Shown here: piece after piece, positions 8,600 through 16,507 of the stretch
How positions within the stretch are numbered: position 1 is the first letter of the stretch
Layout of the letters: each line of letters begins with the position of its first letter
DNA from: Erysipelotrichaceae bacterium
GTDB lineage: Bacteria; Bacillota_I; Bacilli_A; Erysipelotrichales; Erysipelotrichaceae
Assembly (NCBI GenBank): GCA_003543215.1
Contig: DPJD01000001.1
Coordinates: forward strand, 767,068 to 831,067
Reading direction: 5' to 3'
Length of the DNA stretch: 64,000 bases
Translations under genes and position numbers: made by a program
Notes under the pieces: generated by a model
Told to the model about the DNA's origin: nothing
The model's database searches: none
Seen by the model: the letters and a program-made list of their open reading frames with translations, nothing else

Positions 8600-9124
8600 T
8601 CACACCTCCTCATCATCTTGTGCTTTGTACTCCAAGATCTTAGCTAATCTTGGATCGATCTTCTCTTCTTTGCGACGTCTGAATTCTTCTTCACTCACGA
8701 CTTCCCAGCCTTCACCCTGTGGTAATTCCTTGATCTTTGGACTGATGACCCGTGGGGGCACTTCCATCCAAATCAAAGACAGAATCTCAGGATCGAAATC
8801 AAGTTCTTCGCCATCGACAATGATCACATCTGATTCAATATCCGTCTGCGTGAAGCTAAAGGCCAGTCGTGACGACGTTTTAAATGAATGGGGAACATCC
8901 TGGAAACTGATTGAACATGGGAGAATCATCTTCCCCTTCACATCCACATCAACCAACAAGACTTCCGAATGCGCATCATAGCTCAATTTCGCCTTTACGT
9001 CAACTGACTCGATTCGACGGATATTCATATATCTTGGAATCGCTTCTTCCGTAAAGCTCAAGCTTGCTTGGAACTCTTCCCCTTCCATCGGAATTCGAAG
9101 AATATCACGTTTCGCCCATTTCAT
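8600..9124 (-). CDS. YceD/DUF177 family protein
   Basis: This 174-residue cytosolic protein belongs to the YceD (DUF177) family, encoded before rpmF in most bacteria. In plants and E. coli the family has been linked to 23S rRNA accumulation. Visible here are the central C-x-S-region (LPCSISFQ) that in many members belongs to a Cys cluster, a stretch of acidic residues, and the C-terminal DPRLAKILEY that is typical of the family. A strong promoter and an AAAGGTGAT ribosome site precede it. The family is certain from sequence and context; its biochemical role here is not known. Confidence 0.88.
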   Translation of the reverse strand: MKWAKRDILRIPMEGEEFQASLSFTEEAIPRYMNIRRIESVDVKAKLSYDAHSEVLLVDVDVKGKMILPCSISFQDVPHSFKTSSRLAFSFTQTDIESDVIIVDGEELDFDPEILSLIWMEVPPRVISPKIKELPQGEGWEVVSEEEFRRRKEEKIDPRLAKILEYKAQDDEEV

Positions 9125-9150
9125 AAAATCACCTTTTCGTCAACGGACTT

Positions 9151-9179
9151 ATTATAAAGATAAAGCTTCTAAAAGTCAA
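9151..9179 (-). promoter_or_regulatory. yceD-rpmF promoter
   Basis: On the minus strand TTGACT (9174-9179) and TATAAT (9151-9156) are 17 bases apart. This is one of the best housekeeping promoters in the window. The -35 overlaps the stop region of the hydrolase gene upstream. Confidence 0.8.
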
Positions 9180-10096
9180 CGCCTATTCAACGATAAGCAA
9201 TCATCCAGCCAAGTGATCAATTCATAAATCAAAGCATCACGTTTGATTTCATTGTAAATTTCATGACGACAGCCCTCGATCAAACGATAAGTGACATTAC
9301 GATATCCAATGCTTTCCAATCGTTCAACCGCTCTTTTCAAACCGCCTGGTTCGAAACAAGGATCCATGGCACCACTTTCAAATCGAATCGGAAGTTCAGG
9401 ATCATTGCAATTCCAATCCCTTCCACGATAGACATCCGCCATGCCTTCCAACATATCGATGAACGCTTGCGTGGTGAAATCAAAGCCACAGAGAGGATCC
9501 TGGATATAGGCGTCCACATTGTCCGGATTTACACTCAGCCAATCCATGGAAGTACGTGGATTTTCAATCTGCTTATTGTATGTACTAAACGTCAATTTTG
9601 TAAACAAGGGTGATGCATGTCGTTTACCAAAAAGCAATGTAAGCAACTTAGCAAAATACAAGCCTATCGACGTCACAAATCCATAGTCCGGGGAACCACT
9701 TAAATACACCGCCGTCAACTCAGAGGCAAAAGCCTTGAGATAGAGACGCGCAAAGAGCGAACCCATACTGTGGCCGAATAGGATAAGCGGTAGACCCTTA
9801 CGATGGTCTTTGATGATGGTGTGACAATCTTCCAGGTTCTTCTGCCAACCATCTTGATCCGCGAAATACCCCTTCAATGTGCCATCATAGAGACTTTCCC
9901 CATGTCCGCGATGGTCAATGGTCAACACATTGAAGCCCGCTTGACTGAGCTTTAAAGCTAAATGGGCATAACGTTTTTGATGTTCCGCCATGCCATGGAA
10001 AACCACAATCAAAGCTTTGGCATTTTCAACTTCATACAAGTAGGCTTTCAAGCGCTGATGATCGAACGGTGAAACGTACAGGATGTCTTTTATCAT
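9176..10096 (-). CDS. Alpha/beta hydrolase, monoacylglycerol lipase-like
   Basis: This 306-residue serine hydrolase is of the lysophospholipase/monoacylglycerol lipase type (Hydrolase_4). It has an oxyanion-site motif FHGMAEH near residue 34, then DHRGHGES. The nucleophile elbow GHSMGS is near 109, the aspartate lies in GAMDP near 242 and the histidine in CRHEIYNE near 275, so the triad looks complete. No signal peptide is present, so it acts in the cytosol or at the inner membrane face. AGAGG stands before the ATG. It is divergent from tmcAL and followed closely by the yceD promoter. The natural substrate cannot be told from sequence. Confidence 0.85.
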   Translation of the reverse strand: MIKDILYVSPFDHQRLKAYLYEVENAKALIVVFHGMAEHQKRYAHLALKLSQAGFNVLTIDHRGHGESLYDGTLKGYFADQDGWQKNLEDCHTIIKDHRKGLPLILFGHSMGSLFARLYLKAFASELTAVYLSGSPDYGFVTSIGLYFAKLLTLLFGKRHASPLFTKLTFSTYNKQIENPRTSMDWLSVNPDNVDAYIQDPLCGFDFTTQAFIDMLEGMADVYRGRDWNCNDPELPIRFESGAMDPCFEPGGLKRAVERLESIGYRNVTYRLIEGCRHEIYNEIKRDALIYELITWLDDCLSLNRR

Positions 10097-10139
10097 GGGG
10101 AACCTCTTTTATTTATCATACACCGTTACACACATCTTA

Positions 10140-10148
10140 TGGTATATT
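10140..10148 (+). promoter_or_regulatory. Extended -10 promoter of tmcAL, leaderless type
   Basis: TGG TATATT is an extended -10 whose hexamer (10143-10148) ends seven bases before the tmcAL ATG. The predicted start of transcription is within a base of the start codon. No clear -35 and no Shine-Dalgarno are present. Confidence 0.55.
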
Positions 10149-10155
10149 AATTGAG

Positions 10156-11289
10156 ATGAAAATAACCGGTCTGATCACAGAATACAACCCATTCCACAAT
10201 GGTCATCTCCACCATATCCAGAAGGCACGTGAAACAACACAGTGTGATCTTTTGATCTGCGTCATGTCTGGACACTTTGTCCAGCGTGGCGAGCCTACGA
10301 TCCTCAATAAATGGCAACGCACGCAAGCAGCCCTTGAACACGGTGTGGATCTAGTACTTGAACTTCCATACCCCTATGTCGTTCAAAGTGCCAAGCACTT
10401 CGCCAACGCTGCGGTTCGCATTCTGGAATTGATTGGTTGCACGGATATCGTCTTTGGAAGTGAAAGCAATGATCTGGAAAGTCTTCAATTGATGGCGGAA
10501 CTGCCTATTAACGTGGATGGTCTCAAGGAACATCTCAGTCAAGGCATGGGTTATCCAAAGGCCTACGGCATGGTTCATGGATCGTACCATCCCAATGATA
10601 TCCTCGCCATTGCTTATCTCAAAGCAATTCAAAACACATCGATTCAAGCCCATACGATCGCTCGTACCAATCATTATCATGATGAAACGATCAACAGCGA
10701 TAGCGATATTGCGAGCGCTACTGCCATCCGTAAAGCCGTGCGGCTTCATCAAGATGTATCCAATACCACACCCATGGCAGAAGCACTTAAGCAAGCAAAA
10801 CCCATTTCATGGGAAAACTACTTTACTTACATCCAAACTCTGCTCATCAGTTTGGATAAACAGGATTTGAGTGAGATCTTTTTAATGGACGAAGGACTTG
10901 AGAATCATCTAAGCAAACAAATCAAATTCGCCAGTGATTTCGAAAGCTTCATGCTAACTTCCATTTCTAAACGATACACGCGGGCACGTATCCAACGTGC
11001 ACTGACCCATCTACTTACCCATACCAAACGCAGTGAAATCAAGAAACTCGTACCCATCAACACATTACGCGTTCTTGGCTTCAATGAAAAAGGTCAAGAC
11101 TATCTAAAACGCTTCAGAGACCATGAACAGGTCCACATCGCATCTCGTTTCAACCAAGTCCCACTCTCCTATCGAATCATCGAAATGCGGGCAACCACCG
11201 TCTATGCCCATGCATTGGCCGCTGAAGAACGTTTAAAACTGATCCAACGCGAAATCGAAGGACCTATCCTCTATAAAAAAAGCACGTGA
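10156..11289 (+). CDS. tmcAL: tRNA(Met) cytidine acetate ligase
   Basis: This 377-residue member of the nucleotidyltransferase superfamily (YlbM family) is the enzyme that in Bacillus subtilis activates acetate with ATP and forms N4-acetylcytidine at the wobble position of elongator tRNA-Met. The opening ITGLITEYNPFHNGHLHHI contains the HxGH nucleotide-binding motif. VMSGHFVQRGEP follows near residue 35, both hallmarks of the family. The frame is open further upstream to 10069, but the conserved start is at 10156. No Shine-Dalgarno precedes it and a -10 box lies seven bases away, so the mRNA is probably leaderless. Its last codons form half of a terminator shared with yebC. Confidence 0.93.
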   Translation: MKITGLITEYNPFHNGHLHHIQKARETTQCDLLICVMSGHFVQRGEPTILNKWQRTQAALEHGVDLVLELPYPYVVQSAKHFANAAVRILELIGCTDIVFGSESNDLESLQLMAELPINVDGLKEHLSQGMGYPKAYGMVHGSYHPNDILAIAYLKAIQNTSIQAHTIARTNHYHDETINSDSDIASATAIRKAVRLHQDVSNTTPMAEALKQAKPISWENYFTYIQTLLISLDKQDLSEIFLMDEGLENHLSKQIKFASDFESFMLTSISKRYTRARIQRALTHLLTHTKRSEIKKLVPINTLRVLGFNEKGQDYLKRFRDHEQVHIASRFNQVPLSYRIIEMRATTVYAHALAAEERLKLIQREIEGPILYKKST

Positions 11290-11300
11290 CCGTGCTTTTT
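11277..11300. terminator. Bidirectional terminator between tmcAL and yebC
   Basis: The stem AAAAAGCACG (11277-11286) pairs with CGTGCTTTTT (11291-11300) over a four-base loop. A and T tracts on both sides allow it to work in both directions. The tmcAL stop codon is in the loop and the yebC stop overlaps the other arm, so it is built from coding sequence of both genes. Confidence 0.8.
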
Positions 11301-12015
11301 ACATCTCCACATTATGATAGACTTCTTGAACATCATCCAATTCATCAATCATGTTCATGAATCGCTGGAACAAATCCACATCTTCACCACTTAAGTTGAC
11401 CATTTCGTGCGGACTCATCGTCGTTTCAAGCGCACTGAATTCCACTTCTGGAATCAAAGACTCAACGGCTGCCTTTGCTTTGTACAAATCATTGGGATTG
11501 ACGGTAAGATTCATGGTTTGTCCATCCAATTCCAAATCAATCACATCCACATCATGCTCAATGAGCGCATCCAACATCGCTTCATCATCTCCAAAATCAA
11601 AAGCTAAGATACCAATGTGATCATAAAGATGCGCAACCGAACCAGAAACACCCATCTTCGACTTGGTTTTAGTGAAACAATTACGGACATCACTGACCGT
11701 ACGATTCACATTGTCGGTCAAACAATCCACAATGATCGTGCAGTTCCCAGGTCCAAAGCCTTCGTAACGAACACTGGTGTAACTCTCATCGGTTCCACCC
11801 TTTGCTTTTTCAATCGCACGCTTGATGACATCCGCCGGCACTTGATTCGCCTTCGCACGCTCAATCATTCGCTTCAAACCTTGGTTCATCTCAGGATCTG
11901 GCACACCCGCTTTCGCCGCAATGTAGATTTCCTTACCAAAACGTGAATAAACTTTTGTTTTCGCAGCGGATGTTTTCATCATCGCTGCTTTTCTTACTTC
12001 AAATGCTCTTCCCAT
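11299..12015 (-). CDS. YebC/PmpR family regulator (TACO1-like)
   Basis: This 238-residue cytosolic protein is of the YebC family. The conserved N-terminus MGRAFEVRKAAMMKTSAAKTKVYSRFGKEI is replaced by only minor variants, and DPEMNQGLKRMIERAKANQVPADVIKRAI and YEGFGPGNCTIIVDCLTDN follow. Some members act as DNA-binding repressors; others, with mitochondrial TACO1, are now implicated in translation of proline-rich or difficult stretches. It is the third gene of the pheS-pheT-yebC unit, starting 27 bases after pheT with an AGAGGTG ribosome site. Family certain; the role between these two possibilities is open. Confidence 0.9.
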   Translation of the reverse strand: MGRAFEVRKAAMMKTSAAKTKVYSRFGKEIYIAAKAGVPDPEMNQGLKRMIERAKANQVPADVIKRAIEKAKGGTDESYTSVRYEGFGPGNCTIIVDCLTDNVNRTVSDVRNCFTKTKSKMGVSGSVAHLYDHIGILAFDFGDDEAMLDALIEHDVDVIDLELDGQTMNLTVNPNDLYKAKAAVESLIPEVEFSALETTMSPHEMVNLSGEDVDLFQRFMNMIDELDDVQEVYHNVEM

Positions 12016-12042
12016 GTCACACCTCTTTGTTACTTTGTTATT

Positions 12043-14430
12043 TTAAGCGATACGCAACTGTGCATTCAAGCCTTTTTTACACGCTTCAATGGTATTGTTA
12101 TACAATTGCGTGATTTCTTCTTCACTTAACGTATGATCATTGGCTTGATAAACGATTTTTAGCGCAATGGATTTCTTACCCGCTTCAACTTTATCACCTT
12201 GATAGACATCAAAGATTTGAACCGATTGAATTCGATCTTTCGAAACAGCCTTGATGACTTTTTCAATTTCACTGACCATCACTGCCTCATCCACGACCAA
12301 GGCGATATCACGCACAACCGCAGGCATTTTATTGACTGGACTGAAACGCACCTTCGCTAATTTCAAGGATAAGAGTTGTTCAATGATGAGTTCCCCCATG
12401 ACCACTGTACTTAAATCCTGTGCTTTCGCCAGCTTAGGATGAATCTCACCAATCACGCCAAAGACTTTATTATCAATCTTGACGATGGCTGAACGTAAAG
12501 GATGGAAGAAGGTCGATCCTTCATTTGAGTCAAAACGAACGCGACTGAGATTGACTCCCAATTCGCTGAGCAGACGCTCCACGATGCCTTTTGCGGCATA
12601 GTAATCATAGGGTAAAACTTGTTTTTGCCAAATAGAGCGTTCATATTGACCACTCAAGATAAAAGCATAACGTTCTTGATTGATCGCGATCGTATTTAAA
12701 TTCGATACTTCAAAGATACCAAAATCCTTGATCTTATGCGCTTGATTATAAGCTGCGGTCTCCAACATGCTCGCTAAGAGATTGTTGCGGATGAAACGAC
12801 GCTCTTCACTCAGTGGTGATAAAAGACTTGCCGGATTATCAAGTGGGTAAACACCCATTTTTGTTTTATCTTCATGAACCAAACTGTAGGTGATGACTTC
12901 ATTCATGCCAAAACCTACGGACAATTGACGCAAACGTTGACGCATCGCTTGGCGAGCATCATACGAACCTTGCGTTGTCGGCATGACCGGCAAGCTTCCT
13001 TTCAGATCCGCATAACCGATGAAACGGCCGACTTCTTCAATCAAATCTTCCGCAACACTGATATCCAAACGATAACTTGGAATCGTACATTCAATACAAC
13101 CCTCTTTTTCAACAGGACTGAAATGGAGTCGAGAGAAAATATCCAATGCTGAAGCTAGGCTGACTTCCGTTCCCAACAAATCATTGATGTGTTGAAGATG
13201 AACGCTGACCTTATGCAAATCCTTAGAAACTTCGCCACTATTGATGGTCTCTTCAATCATTTGTGCATCGGCATATTCAACCAACAACTCCGTTGCACGA
13301 TCCAATGCTTTCAAGATGCTTTGCGGATCCAAGCCTTTGACGAAACGTTGACTCGCTTCGGTCAGTAAATTCACACGACGTGATGTATGGCGAATTTGAC
13401 TGGGTGAGAACTGAGCCGCTTCGATGACGATACTTTGCGTACTTTCATCGATCTTACTGTCTTCCCCGCCCATGATGCCGGCTAAACCGATTGCTTGATT
13501 GTTTGACGTGATAACGATATCACTCGAATCCAAAGGCAATTCCGATCCATCCAAGGTCGTAATGCTTTCACTTAAACCATCTTTGACGATGATTTCCATT
13601 TTAGGCAATTTCGCCCCATCATAGAAATGCAAAGGCTGACCTGTTTCCAACATGACATAGTTTGAAATATCCACCACATTATTGATGGACTTCATACCGA
13701 CTGCTTCCAAATCACGACGCATCCATTCAGGACTTGGTTTGATTGTGACACGACCAATCTTTTTACCATAGATTAAAGGACATTTTGGTGTTTCCGACGC
13801 AATGATCAAATCACTCTTTGAACCTTTTAATGCAAAGTCTTTTTGCCAAGGCAAATTGACTTCTCGATTAAACAAAGCACCTACTTCATACGCAACCGAC
13901 CAAAGCGCATTGAAATCACTCCGATTCGGTGTCTGCTTGATATCCAAGATGACATCATCCAAGCCCAAAGTACTCAGTGCTTCTTGGCCCACTTCTAAAC
14001 GTGGATCCAAGACCTCGATACCATTTTTTTGGTCTTCACTTAAGGCTTTTGGATTGATTCCAATCTCCAACAACGAACAAATCATGCCATTGCTGGCTTG
14101 GCCTTTGATATTTGAAGCTTTTATTGTGATTTCGGGTAATACAGCCCCAACCTTAGCCACAATGACTTTTTGTCCTTTGGCCACATTCGGTGCACCACAC
14201 ACGATATCCAAGACTTCATCCCCCACATTGACTTTAGTGATGGATAAATGATCCGATTCCGGATGTGCTTCACAGAACACAACTTCTCCAATGACTAGGT
14301 TTGTTCCTTGTGCGATGGGATCGACACCTTCGACTTCCAAACCTGCCAAGGTAAGTTTATCGGCTAAATCTTCTGCTTTGATGTTCGTTAAGTCGACATA
14401 GCGACCCAACCATTGCATGCTTACTTTCAT
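12043..14430 (-). CDS. pheT: Phenylalanine--tRNA ligase beta subunit
   Basis: This 795-residue subunit of the alpha2-beta2 synthetase binds tRNA and edits mischarged Tyr-tRNA-Phe. The domains are, in order, an N-terminal EMAP/OB-type tRNA-binding domain (residues 40-150), the B3/B4 editing region with the family's VNLLTEASQRFVKGLD near 355, the B5 domain, a catalytic-like fold and the C-terminal anticodon-binding FDX-ACB domain (residues 700-795). Length is standard. It starts nine bases after the pheS stop and is under the same T-box. Confidence 0.97.
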   Translation of the reverse strand: MKVSMQWLGRYVDLTNIKAEDLADKLTLAGLEVEGVDPIAQGTNLVIGEVVFCEAHPESDHLSITKVNVGDEVLDIVCGAPNVAKGQKVIVAKVGAVLPEITIKASNIKGQASNGMICSLLEIGINPKALSEDQKNGIEVLDPRLEVGQEALSTLGLDDVILDIKQTPNRSDFNALWSVAYEVGALFNREVNLPWQKDFALKGSKSDLIIASETPKCPLIYGKKIGRVTIKPSPEWMRRDLEAVGMKSINNVVDISNYVMLETGQPLHFYDGAKLPKMEIIVKDGLSESITTLDGSELPLDSSDIVITSNNQAIGLAGIMGGEDSKIDESTQSIVIEAAQFSPSQIRHTSRRVNLLTEASQRFVKGLDPQSILKALDRATELLVEYADAQMIEETINSGEVSKDLHKVSVHLQHINDLLGTEVSLASALDIFSRLHFSPVEKEGCIECTIPSYRLDISVAEDLIEEVGRFIGYADLKGSLPVMPTTQGSYDARQAMRQRLRQLSVGFGMNEVITYSLVHEDKTKMGVYPLDNPASLLSPLSEERRFIRNNLLASMLETAAYNQAHKIKDFGIFEVSNLNTIAINQERYAFILSGQYERSIWQKQVLPYDYYAAKGIVERLLSELGVNLSRVRFDSNEGSTFFHPLRSAIVKIDNKVFGVIGEIHPKLAKAQDLSTVVMGELIIEQLLSLKLAKVRFSPVNKMPAVVRDIALVVDEAVMVSEIEKVIKAVSKDRIQSVQIFDVYQGDKVEAGKKSIALKIVYQANDHTLSEEEITQLYNNTIEACKKGLNAQLRIA

Positions 14431-14439
14431 GTGCTTCTC

Positions 14440-15465
14440 CTACTCGAAACGTCTGAAGTTGTTCAAGAACCGCAGATCGTTCGTATATAAATGACGGATA
14501 TCGTCAATACCATATTTCAATAAAGCGACACGTTCAACGCCTAAGCCAAACGCAAAACCGCTGACCTTTTCAGGATCGAAACCAGCCATTCTTAAGACAT
14601 TTGGATGAACCATACCTGCCCCTAAGATTTCAATCCAACCGGATTGTTTACAGGTCGGACAGCCTTTGCCATTACAGATATGACAAGAGACATCGACTTC
14701 AACGCTCGGTTCTGTAAATTGGAAGTAGGAAGGTCTAAAACGAATGACACGAGCTTCACCAAAGAGATGACGTGCCAAAAGTTCCAAGGTCCCTTTAAGA
14801 TCCGCTAATGAGATCTTATCGCCTACAACCAAACCTTCGATTTGAACGAATTGATGCGAGTGAGTCGCATCATCATCATCTTTACGAAACACTTTTCCAG
14901 GGCAGATGACTTTGACTGGAATCTCCCCTTTATAGGCTTCCAACGTGCGTGTTTGAATCGCTGTGGTATGGGTTCTAAGCAACCATTCCGCATTGATATA
15001 GAACGTGTCCTGCATATCGCGTGCTGGATGGTCCTGAGGGATGTTGGCACGCTCGAAGTTGTAATAATCCAACTCTACTTCTGGTCCTTCTTTGACCAAA
15101 TAGCCCATGCCCATGAAGAACTGTTCGATTTCAGTTTGAACGATCGTCAAGGGATGCAAGGTCCCGACCAAAGGCATCGCCGAAGGTAAGCTTAGATCGA
15201 TTTTACCTTTTTGAAGTTGCACATCAAAAGCAGCTTCTTGAAGGGCTTCTTCCTTTAGTTTGAATGCGGCTTCCAAGCTTTGCTTGATTTGATTGACCTG
15301 AGCCCCATACGCAGGCTTATCTTCTGCAGGCAGGTCTTTCATCTTGCCCATCAATTGTGTAACAAGTCCTTTTTTAGATAGATACTCATTTCGGACATTC
15401 TGCAAATCACCTAAATTCTGACATGCTTCAATGGCCAATAAACCTTCTTTTAATACATTTTCCAT
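14440..15465 (-). CDS. pheS: Phenylalanine--tRNA ligase alpha subunit
   Basis: This catalytic subunit of 341 residues charges tRNA-Phe. The N-terminal coiled coil (residues 1-85) is followed by the class II core. Motif 2 is near FRKDDDDATHSHQFVQIEG and motif 3 is GLGVERVALLKYGI near residue 310. A small insertion CHICNGKGCPTCK near 260 looks like a zinc or structural Cys cluster, common in this subunit. AAGGAGC stands five bases before the ATG. Expression is controlled by the T-box leader directly upstream, which carries a UUC specifier. Confidence 0.97.
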   Translation of the reverse strand: MENVLKEGLLAIEACQNLGDLQNVRNEYLSKKGLVTQLMGKMKDLPAEDKPAYGAQVNQIKQSLEAAFKLKEEALQEAAFDVQLQKGKIDLSLPSAMPLVGTLHPLTIVQTEIEQFFMGMGYLVKEGPEVELDYYNFERANIPQDHPARDMQDTFYINAEWLLRTHTTAIQTRTLEAYKGEIPVKVICPGKVFRKDDDDATHSHQFVQIEGLVVGDKISLADLKGTLELLARHLFGEARVIRFRPSYFQFTEPSVEVDVSCHICNGKGCPTCKQSGWIEILGAGMVHPNVLRMAGFDPEKVSGFAFGLGVERVALLKYGIDDIRHLYTNDLRFLNNFRRFE

Positions 15466-15479
15466 AGTGCTCCTTAAAT

Positions 15480-15670
15480 AAAAAAAACGTTCCTACAGGA
15501 ACGAAAATCGCGGTACCATCCTGCTTTGTCTTACGACACAGCTTTTATCCGATAACGGGGGACCGTGAGTGGTTAACTCCTCTTAGGGGTGAAATTCACA
15601 GGCTTGAACATGTTTCAGCCTAGCATGTTCTCTCTAAGGGTCCTGTTACTGAATCCCTGCATTGATTTAC
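15480..15670 (-). promoter_or_regulatory. T-box leader of pheST
   Basis: This tRNA-sensing leader contains the T-box AGGATGGTACCGCG (15509-15522). Its terminator is a CGTTCCT/AGGAACG stem (15488-15503) followed by eight T residues (15480-15487). The Stem I specifier reads UUC (complement of 15591-15593) inside GUGAAUUUCACC, which matches phenylalanine. Uncharged tRNA-Phe would stabilise the antiterminator and let pheST be read. The gene downstream and the specifier agree. Confidence 0.93.
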
Positions 15671-15676
15671 TTAAGT

Positions 15677-15705
15677 ATTATATCAAATCACATCAAAATA
15701 TCAAA
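15677..15705 (-). promoter_or_regulatory. Promoter of the pheST T-box transcript
   Basis: TTTGAT (15700-15705) and TATAAT (15677-15682) are 17 bases apart on the minus strand. The predicted start is near 15670, just before the T-box Stem I. Confidence 0.65.
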
Positions 15706-15749
15706 GTTTTTCAAATAAACGAATTTATACATCATTTTTATCAAAAACC

Positions 15750-16469
15750 TTATCGAAAATGATGCAACAAGATCCCTGTCGCAATCCCCACATTCAAACT
15801 ATTGAACGCAGTCGTTTCAATTCTTAGAATCGCATCACTGAGATCCAACCATTCTTGTCGAACGCCCTGTCCTTCATTCCCCAAGATGAGTGCTAGCTTC
15901 GCTTTGTTAGCACAATCACCCATGGCAATCGACTGTTCGAAACCCGTCGCATAGATCGTATAATCTAAGCTCTTTAATTGATTCAAATCTTCCGTATTGA
16001 AATCTTGTTTGATATTCAAATAAAAGAGTGCACCCTGACTCGCCCGTACGACTTTGTCATTATAGACATCCACACATTGCTTTGAACAGTAGACATGGTT
16101 GAAACCAAATGAATATGCCGTTCTAAGCATCGTGCCCATATTGCCTGGATCCTGGATGTCATCACAGATCAAAATGTGTTCCCCTTGGACATCAACCGTT
16201 TGCATCTTACAGATCGCAAGGATGGTATCCTTTGAAACCGTCGTGCACAAAGCGTCAAATAAGTCCTCTGACAAGCTGTATTGCTCAAGCGTGCTTGGAT
16301 AAGCATAACCTTCTTTAACCAGCAGAACATTCGCCCACTGCGCTTTGATGGCTTCTTCAACCAAATGCTCACCTTCCACAATAAAAAGACCCGTTGCTTT
16401 ACGTCCTTTTACTTGTTTCAACTTCATCCATGCCTTATATTTCTCGTTGTGTTTCGATTGAATGATCAT
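15750..16469 (-). CDS. SpoU/TrmH family RNA 2'-O-methyltransferase
   Basis: This 239-residue enzyme of the SPOUT class methylates ribose in tRNA or rRNA using AdoMet. An N-terminal substrate-binding part (GLFIVEGEHLVEEA near residue 27) is followed by the trefoil-knot domain. Motif 1 is DPGNMGTMLRTA near 105, with its Asn and Arg; LILGNEGQGVRQEWL is near 190 and SLNVGIATGILLH is at the end. The exact base cannot be told; close relatives are YsgA/RlmB-like. It sits between the ileS terminator and the pheST T-box. The ATG has no Shine-Dalgarno and a TATACT box lies six bases before it, so the message is probably leaderless. Confidence 0.88.
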   Translation of the reverse strand: MIIQSKHNEKYKAWMKLKQVKGRKATGLFIVEGEHLVEEAIKAQWANVLLVKEGYAYPSTLEQYSLSEDLFDALCTTVSKDTILAICKMQTVDVQGEHILICDDIQDPGNMGTMLRTAYSFGFNHVYCSKQCVDVYNDKVVRASQGALFYLNIKQDFNTEDLNQLKSLDYTIYATGFEQSIAMGDCANKAKLALILGNEGQGVRQEWLDLSDAILRIETTAFNSLNVGIATGILLHHFR

Positions 16470-16475
16470 ATCGTT

Positions 16476-16481
16476 AGTATA
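16476..16481 (-). promoter_or_regulatory. -10 box of the SpoU methyltransferase, leaderless type
   Basis: TATACT on the minus strand is followed by exactly six bases and then the ATG at 16469. The usual -10 to start distance puts +1 on the A of ATG. It lies just past the U-tract of the ileS terminator. Confidence 0.6.
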
Positions 16482-16482
16482 A

Positions 16483-16507
16483 CAAAAAAGTGCTCAAATG
16501 AGCACTT
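16483..16507 (-). terminator. ileS terminator
   Basis: The stem arms AAGTGCTCA (16488-16496) and TGAGCACTT (16499-16507) are followed on the minus strand by a T-run that includes 16484-16489. The arm begins on the ileS stop codon. Confidence 0.8.

Noticed and set aside
15715..15760. CATCATTTT / AAAATGATG stem at the end of the SpoU gene as terminator
   Set aside because: The loop is about 15 bases and no T-run follows on the minus strand.
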